From Lachnospiraceae bacterium (lineage in GTDB: Bacteria; Bacillota; Clostridia; Lachnospirales; Lachnospiraceae), in assembly GCA_015057425.1 (NCBI GenBank), contig SVEL01000015.1:1-64000 (forward strand): DNA of 64,000 nucleotides, in the 5' to 3' direction. The position numbers were made by a program, and so were the translations under genes. This document shows positions 61,873 through 64,000 of the stretch, piece after piece. The notes under the pieces were generated by a model. It was not told the origin of the DNA. It was given only the letters and a program-made list of their open reading frames with translations, and ran no database searches. Position 1 is the first letter of the stretch, and every line of letters starts with the position of its first letter.

Positions 61873-61914
61873 TATGGTATAATGTATTATACATTAACAT
61901 ATAATAAAATATAA

Positions 61915-61943
61915 TTGCAATTTTATTCCTGTTGGTGTAAAAT
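61915..61943 (+). promoter_or_regulatory. Promoter of the candidate RNA
   Basis: TTGCAA (61915-61920) and TAAAAT (61938-61943), spacer 17 bases. Transcription would start about 61950. Confidence 0.7.
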
Positions 61944-61990
61944 GTAATTAGAAAAAGCTGTGCATCAGCGGTGGGTTGACACCTAAAATC

Positions 61991-62090
61991 TGATATATTT
62001 TCCGAACGAAGGTGTCGGAGGTTGACAGGCAACGGAAAAACCTGGTATTTTCCAGACATAGGTGCTGGAGGTTGGCAGACAACGGAAAAA
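61991..62090 (+). repeat. Tandem repeat, 2 x 50 bases
   Basis: Units 61991-62040 and 62041-62090 align without gaps over the whole length, with an identical GGAGGTTG block, CAG-CAAC pattern and GGAAAAA ending. A degenerate third unit may precede them (GGGTTGACA at 61973-61981, followed by TATTTTCC). Confidence 0.8.
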
Positions 62091-62098
62091 TCAACCGT

Positions 62099-62142
62099 AA
62101 AAAGGAAATGTTTAATGCTGCGGCATAGACATTTCCTTTTTT
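62099..62142 (+). terminator. Intrinsic terminator between repeats and the BECR-fold gene
   Basis: AAAAAGGAAATGT (62099-62111) pairs with ACATTTCCTTTTT (62129-62141); an inner ATGC/GCAT pair extends the hairpin, and six T end it. It lies 27 bases before the next start codon. Confidence 0.88.
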
Positions 62143-62168
62143 AAATAATTAACTAAGGGGATTGGGGT

Positions 62169-62903
62169 ATGGACAAAAGACGAGCAATTAAGATAATAAC
62201 AAAAGCAGCAGAATTATATCGAGATAATCTGGAAGATCAGAAAACATTATTTTTATATGGAATACCTTCTGAGGTAAAAAAACAGTTACAAACACAAGGA
62301 AATGTTTTGTCGGCTATTAAAAGTTATGAAGTGGCATTTCATGGATATAATTTTTTGCATTTAACCGGAGTTGAATTAAATAAAAAAAATATAGCTTCTG
62401 CAATACATTTTTATCAGAAATGTTTAGATAAAAGATTATCAGAAAATGATTTTACTTTTGCAAAAGATGGTTCTACCAGCCAAAAATTAGATATATTAGA
62501 AAGTATGATGCTTATAAAGAAGAATGCAACAATGATAGGAGAATTTACAGATAAAGGTCCTAAGCTGTATGCAGAGAAAGTGGCTGGAAATGTGTGTGGA
62601 TGTATTGGCTTTGTGAAAGATAGAAACACAAAATTGAATGTTCCGAATACTTTGCTTAAAAAAGACATAAGAGATGTGACTGCACAGCCGGTTTATAAGA
62701 TATTTGCTGTGTTTTCCAAGCATTATACAGATGTTAAATATACACAGCTTATAAAGTGTGACAAGAGTATTGACTTTAAAATATGCCGATTTATTGAGGA
62801 AATCGAAAATCAGATAGAAATAGATAAGTTATTATACTTTACCAGCTCGATAAAAGGATTAGATGATAATCACAAAAAAATATGTAGTTATACAAATGAG
62901 TAA
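62169..62903 (+). CDS. PBECR4-like protein (putative BECR-fold nuclease)
   Basis: A 244-residue soluble protein. From memory of the family, segments such as NFLHLTGVELNKKNIASAIHFYQKCLDKRLSENDF and LDILESMMLIKKNATMIGEF, then KLYAEKVAGNVCGCIGFVKD and NVPNTLLKKDIRDVT, match PBECR4, a group of the Barnase-EndoU-ColicinE5-RelE-like nuclease fold found in phages and mobile DNA. Candidate catalytic residues are His/Lys/Arg in these blocks, but I cannot assign them. The ATG has an AAGGGG site. Context: tandem-repeat RNA and terminator immediately upstream, Nudix fusion downstream. It could be a toxin. Confidence 0.65.
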   Translation: MDKRRAIKIITKAAELYRDNLEDQKTLFLYGIPSEVKKQLQTQGNVLSAIKSYEVAFHGYNFLHLTGVELNKKNIASAIHFYQKCLDKRLSENDFTFAKDGSTSQKLDILESMMLIKKNATMIGEFTDKGPKLYAEKVAGNVCGCIGFVKDRNTKLNVPNTLLKKDIRDVTAQPVYKIFAVFSKHYTDVKYTQLIKCDKSIDFKICRFIEEIENQIEIDKLLYFTSSIKGLDDNHKKICSYTNE

Positions 62904-62946
62904 ATCAATATGTTTTTACGAAGGTATTTGGAGGAATGAAAGACTT

Positions 62947-63675
62947 ATGGAAGTGAATTTTTACGAAACTGTAGATGATAAATTATTAAAATTTGCAGTT
63001 ATTATTTCAAGATATAAAGATAAATGGGTATATTGCAAGCATAAAGAAAGAGACACTTATGAGATACCCGGTGGACACAGGGAAGAAAATGAGGATATTG
63101 TGACCACTGCAAAAAGAGAACTTTATGAAGAAACAGGTGCATTGGATTTTGAACTTGAGCCTATATGTGCGTATTCGGTTACAGGAAAAAACAGAGTAAA
63201 TGAGACTGGCGAAGAAACTTATGGTATGTTATTTTTTGCAGATATTAAGACCTTTGACAAGGAATTGCACAGCGAGATGGAATACATCAGCTTTTTTGAT
63301 GAGATGCCGCAGAATTTGACGTATCCGTTGATACAGCCTTTATTAATGGAAGAATATCTAAGAAGAAAAAATAAAGTAGCAAAGGTAATAACAGTGTGTG
63401 GAAGTTATAAATTCAAGAAGGAGATGTTAGAAATAACAGAAAAACTCACGCTTGACGGTAATTGTGTGCTAACACCAATTGAACTTTCTAAGTCTGATAA
63501 AGAGGCATATACCGAGAAAGAAATAATGATAATTGATAAAATGCACAAGGAAAAGATACGATTGTCAGATGCGATTTATGTGGTAAATGTAGGTGGTTAC
63601 ATAGGGAAAAGTACAAAGAGTGAAATCGAATATGCAAAGTCGCTGAATAAGGAGATTTTGTATTTGGAGGGATGA
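62947..63675 (+). CDS. Nudix hydrolase fused to a deoxyribosyltransferase/SLOG-like domain
   Basis: A 242-residue two-domain protein. The first part (about 1-140) has a complete Nudix box (G-x5-E-x7-RE-x2-EE-x-G) in GGHREENEDIVTTAKRELYEETGAL. The second part (about 150-242) begins VITVCGSYKFKKEML and ends DAIYVVNVGGYIGKSTKSEIEYAKSLNKEILYL. That pattern of a Rossmann-like nucleoside 2-deoxyribosyltransferase or SLOG-type nucleotide-binding domain suggests action on a nucleotide or nucleotide-derived substrate. The ATG at 62947 is preferred since GGAGG lies 12 bases upstream; in-frame ATGs at 62863 and 62896 overlap the previous gene. Confidence 0.75.
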   Translation: MEVNFYETVDDKLLKFAVIISRYKDKWVYCKHKERDTYEIPGGHREENEDIVTTAKRELYEETGALDFELEPICAYSVTGKNRVNETGEETYGMLFFADIKTFDKELHSEMEYISFFDEMPQNLTYPLIQPLLMEEYLRRKNKVAKVITVCGSYKFKKEMLEITEKLTLDGNCVLTPIELSKSDKEAYTEKEIMIIDKMHKEKIRLSDAIYVVNVGGYIGKSTKSEIEYAKSLNKEILYLEG

Positions 63676-63677
63676 TT

Positions 63678-63752
63678 ATGAGTACATATATATTAACCAG
63701 TATGTTTCCTAATGGGTTCAATGAACAAGTTGCAGAAATATTGAAAGGTTGA
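63678..63752 (+). pseudogene. 24-codon scrap of a glutamine-amidotransferase-like gene
   Basis: The frame MSTYILTSMFPNGFNEQVAE followed by ILKG and a stop resembles the N-terminus of type 1 glutamine amidotransferase-like (S51-related) proteins, which begin with a similar YLTS...G pattern. Only the first 24 codons exist, and the next gene starts four bases later, so this is a deletion remnant or a leader peptide. The family call is tentative. Confidence 0.45.
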
Positions 63753-63755
63753 ACA

Positions 63756-64000
63756 ATGATACTGATATTTGATTATTTTGAAACAATAGCACTTACAAAA
63801 GTAATGGATTTTAATCTTGGACTTAAACCATTGTGGGAAAAGTATTACAAGGATAAATGTACATTTGAGGAGATTTCGGCATTTGGAGAAGAATTATATG
63901 TAAAGCTGCAGGAGTTTCATAAAAAAGGATTAGAATATGCTTTTGTGAAAGATGAATTGCCGGAATATGCTTTAAAATACGGCGGTGATGTCATAAATAT
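63756..64000 (+). CDS. HAD-superfamily hydrolase, N-terminal part (runs off the window)
   Basis: The frame starts at the ATG at 63756 with GAAAGG seven bases upstream and is open to the end of the window (81 codons seen). MILIFDYFETIALT fits HAD motif I (hydrophobic strand, then D-x-F-x-T) with the nucleophilic aspartate near residue 6; the second aspartate of phosphatases (D-x-D) is replaced by phenylalanine, as in haloacid-dehalogenase-like members. The helical cap region follows. The rest of the gene is outside the window, so the substrate cannot be judged. Confidence 0.65.
   Translation, partial: MILIFDYFETIALTKVMDFNLGLKPLWEKYYKDKCTFEEISAFGEELYVKLQEFHKKGLEYAFVKDELPEYALKYGGDVIN

Larger units (their letters stand above)
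61950..62142 (+). ncRNA. Candidate structured RNA with two tandem 50-nt repeats
   Basis: A possible transcript of about 190 nt bounded by a promoter and a terminator. The first helix is ATCAG/CTGAT (61964-61968, 61990-61994) with an inner GGTG/CACC. Two repeats of exactly 50 nt follow. In each, TTTTCC and GGAAAA pair across the unit. Inside, TGTC/GACA in repeat 1 corresponds to TGCT/GGCA in repeat 2, so pairing is kept despite changes. GTT/AAC can form a second, crossing helix, allowing a pseudoknot. It may be an RNA antitoxin, an sRNA or a cis-regulatory leader for the next gene. Confidence 0.55.
61858..62168 (+). other. Region before the BECR-fold gene: promoter, candidate RNA and terminator
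   Basis: About 310 bases without protein-coding gene. It contains the end of the right direct repeat, an AT-rich spacer, a promoter (61915-61943), two tandem 50-base repeats (61991-62090), and an intrinsic terminator (62099-62142). I find no ORF here with family resemblance. Confidence 0.7.

Noticed and set aside
61991-62090. CRISPR array
   Set aside because: Only two directly adjoining units without spacers; the units have changed in a pairing-preserving way, and there are no cas genes.

Overview
The window reads as a chromosome segment of a motile, low-GC Gram-positive bacterium of the Lachnospiraceae type (Clostridia; Roseburia or Lachnospira-like). The evidence is the Firmicutes gene orders (ireB-ruvX-DUF1292-rnj; trmR-trhP; topA-codY; rpsB-tsf), a FliY/CheC/CheD chemotaxis set, sigma-K and CotF-type spore genes, and strong GGAGG ribosome sites with frequent TTG/GTG starts. 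The family assignment is an inference from gene content; no 16S gene is present.

Layout. 1-3.3 kb: the 3' end of an unrecognised large gene, a stand-alone ComEC-like metallo-beta-lactamase-fold protein and a scrap of tyrosine recombinase, which look like an eroded island. 3.3-22.5 kb: housekeeping genes, mostly co-directional. These cover RNA and tRNA modification (prmA, rsmE, nifS-thiI, mtaB, trmR, trhP, tcdA), RNA decay (rnj), DNA processing (ruvX, yifB, dprA, topA), sigma-K and the nutrient regulator codY. One HPr-like gene is on the minus strand. 22.6-56.8 kb: a nearly complete flagellar/chemotaxis locus in two transcription units. The first runs flgB-flgC-fliE-fliF-fliG-fliH-fliI-fliJ-motE-fliK-flgD-TIGR02530-flgE and ends in a terminator. 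The second runs motA-motB-fliL-fliM-fliY-cheY-fliOPQR-flhB-flhA-flhF-flhG-PilZ-cheB-cheA-cheW-cheC-cheD-fliA and finishes with a fapA-like gene and three poorly known envelope or cytoplasmic proteins. Hook-filament junction, filament and cap genes, csrA/fliW and cheR are not in the window. 56.8-59.6 kb: two small minus-strand spore-coat-like genes, then rpsB-tsf with a structured leader. 59.6-64 kb: an accessory tail. It holds an ECF sigma/anti-sigma/lipoprotein cassette flanked by a duplicated tsf terminator, a candidate RNA gene with tandem repeats, a BECR-fold (PBECR4-like) protein, a Nudix fusion, a gene scrap and the start of a HAD phosphatase.

How it works together. The flagellar genes encode the MS ring, C ring, type III export gate and ATPase, rod and hook parts, stator, the chemotaxis phosphorelay with both CheB and CheC/CheD adaptation, and the sigma factor for late genes. 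A PilZ protein offers a cyclic-di-GMP input. The two flagellar promoters share a near-identical palindrome, which suggests a common regulator.

Most interesting point: at 61915-62903 a sigma-A promoter, two 50-nt tandem repeats with pairing-preserving changes, an intrinsic terminator and a BECR-fold nuclease-like gene follow one another. That is the layout of a type III (RNA antitoxin) toxin-antitoxin locus, but with a toxin family I do not know in that role. This is an inference from architecture and needs testing.
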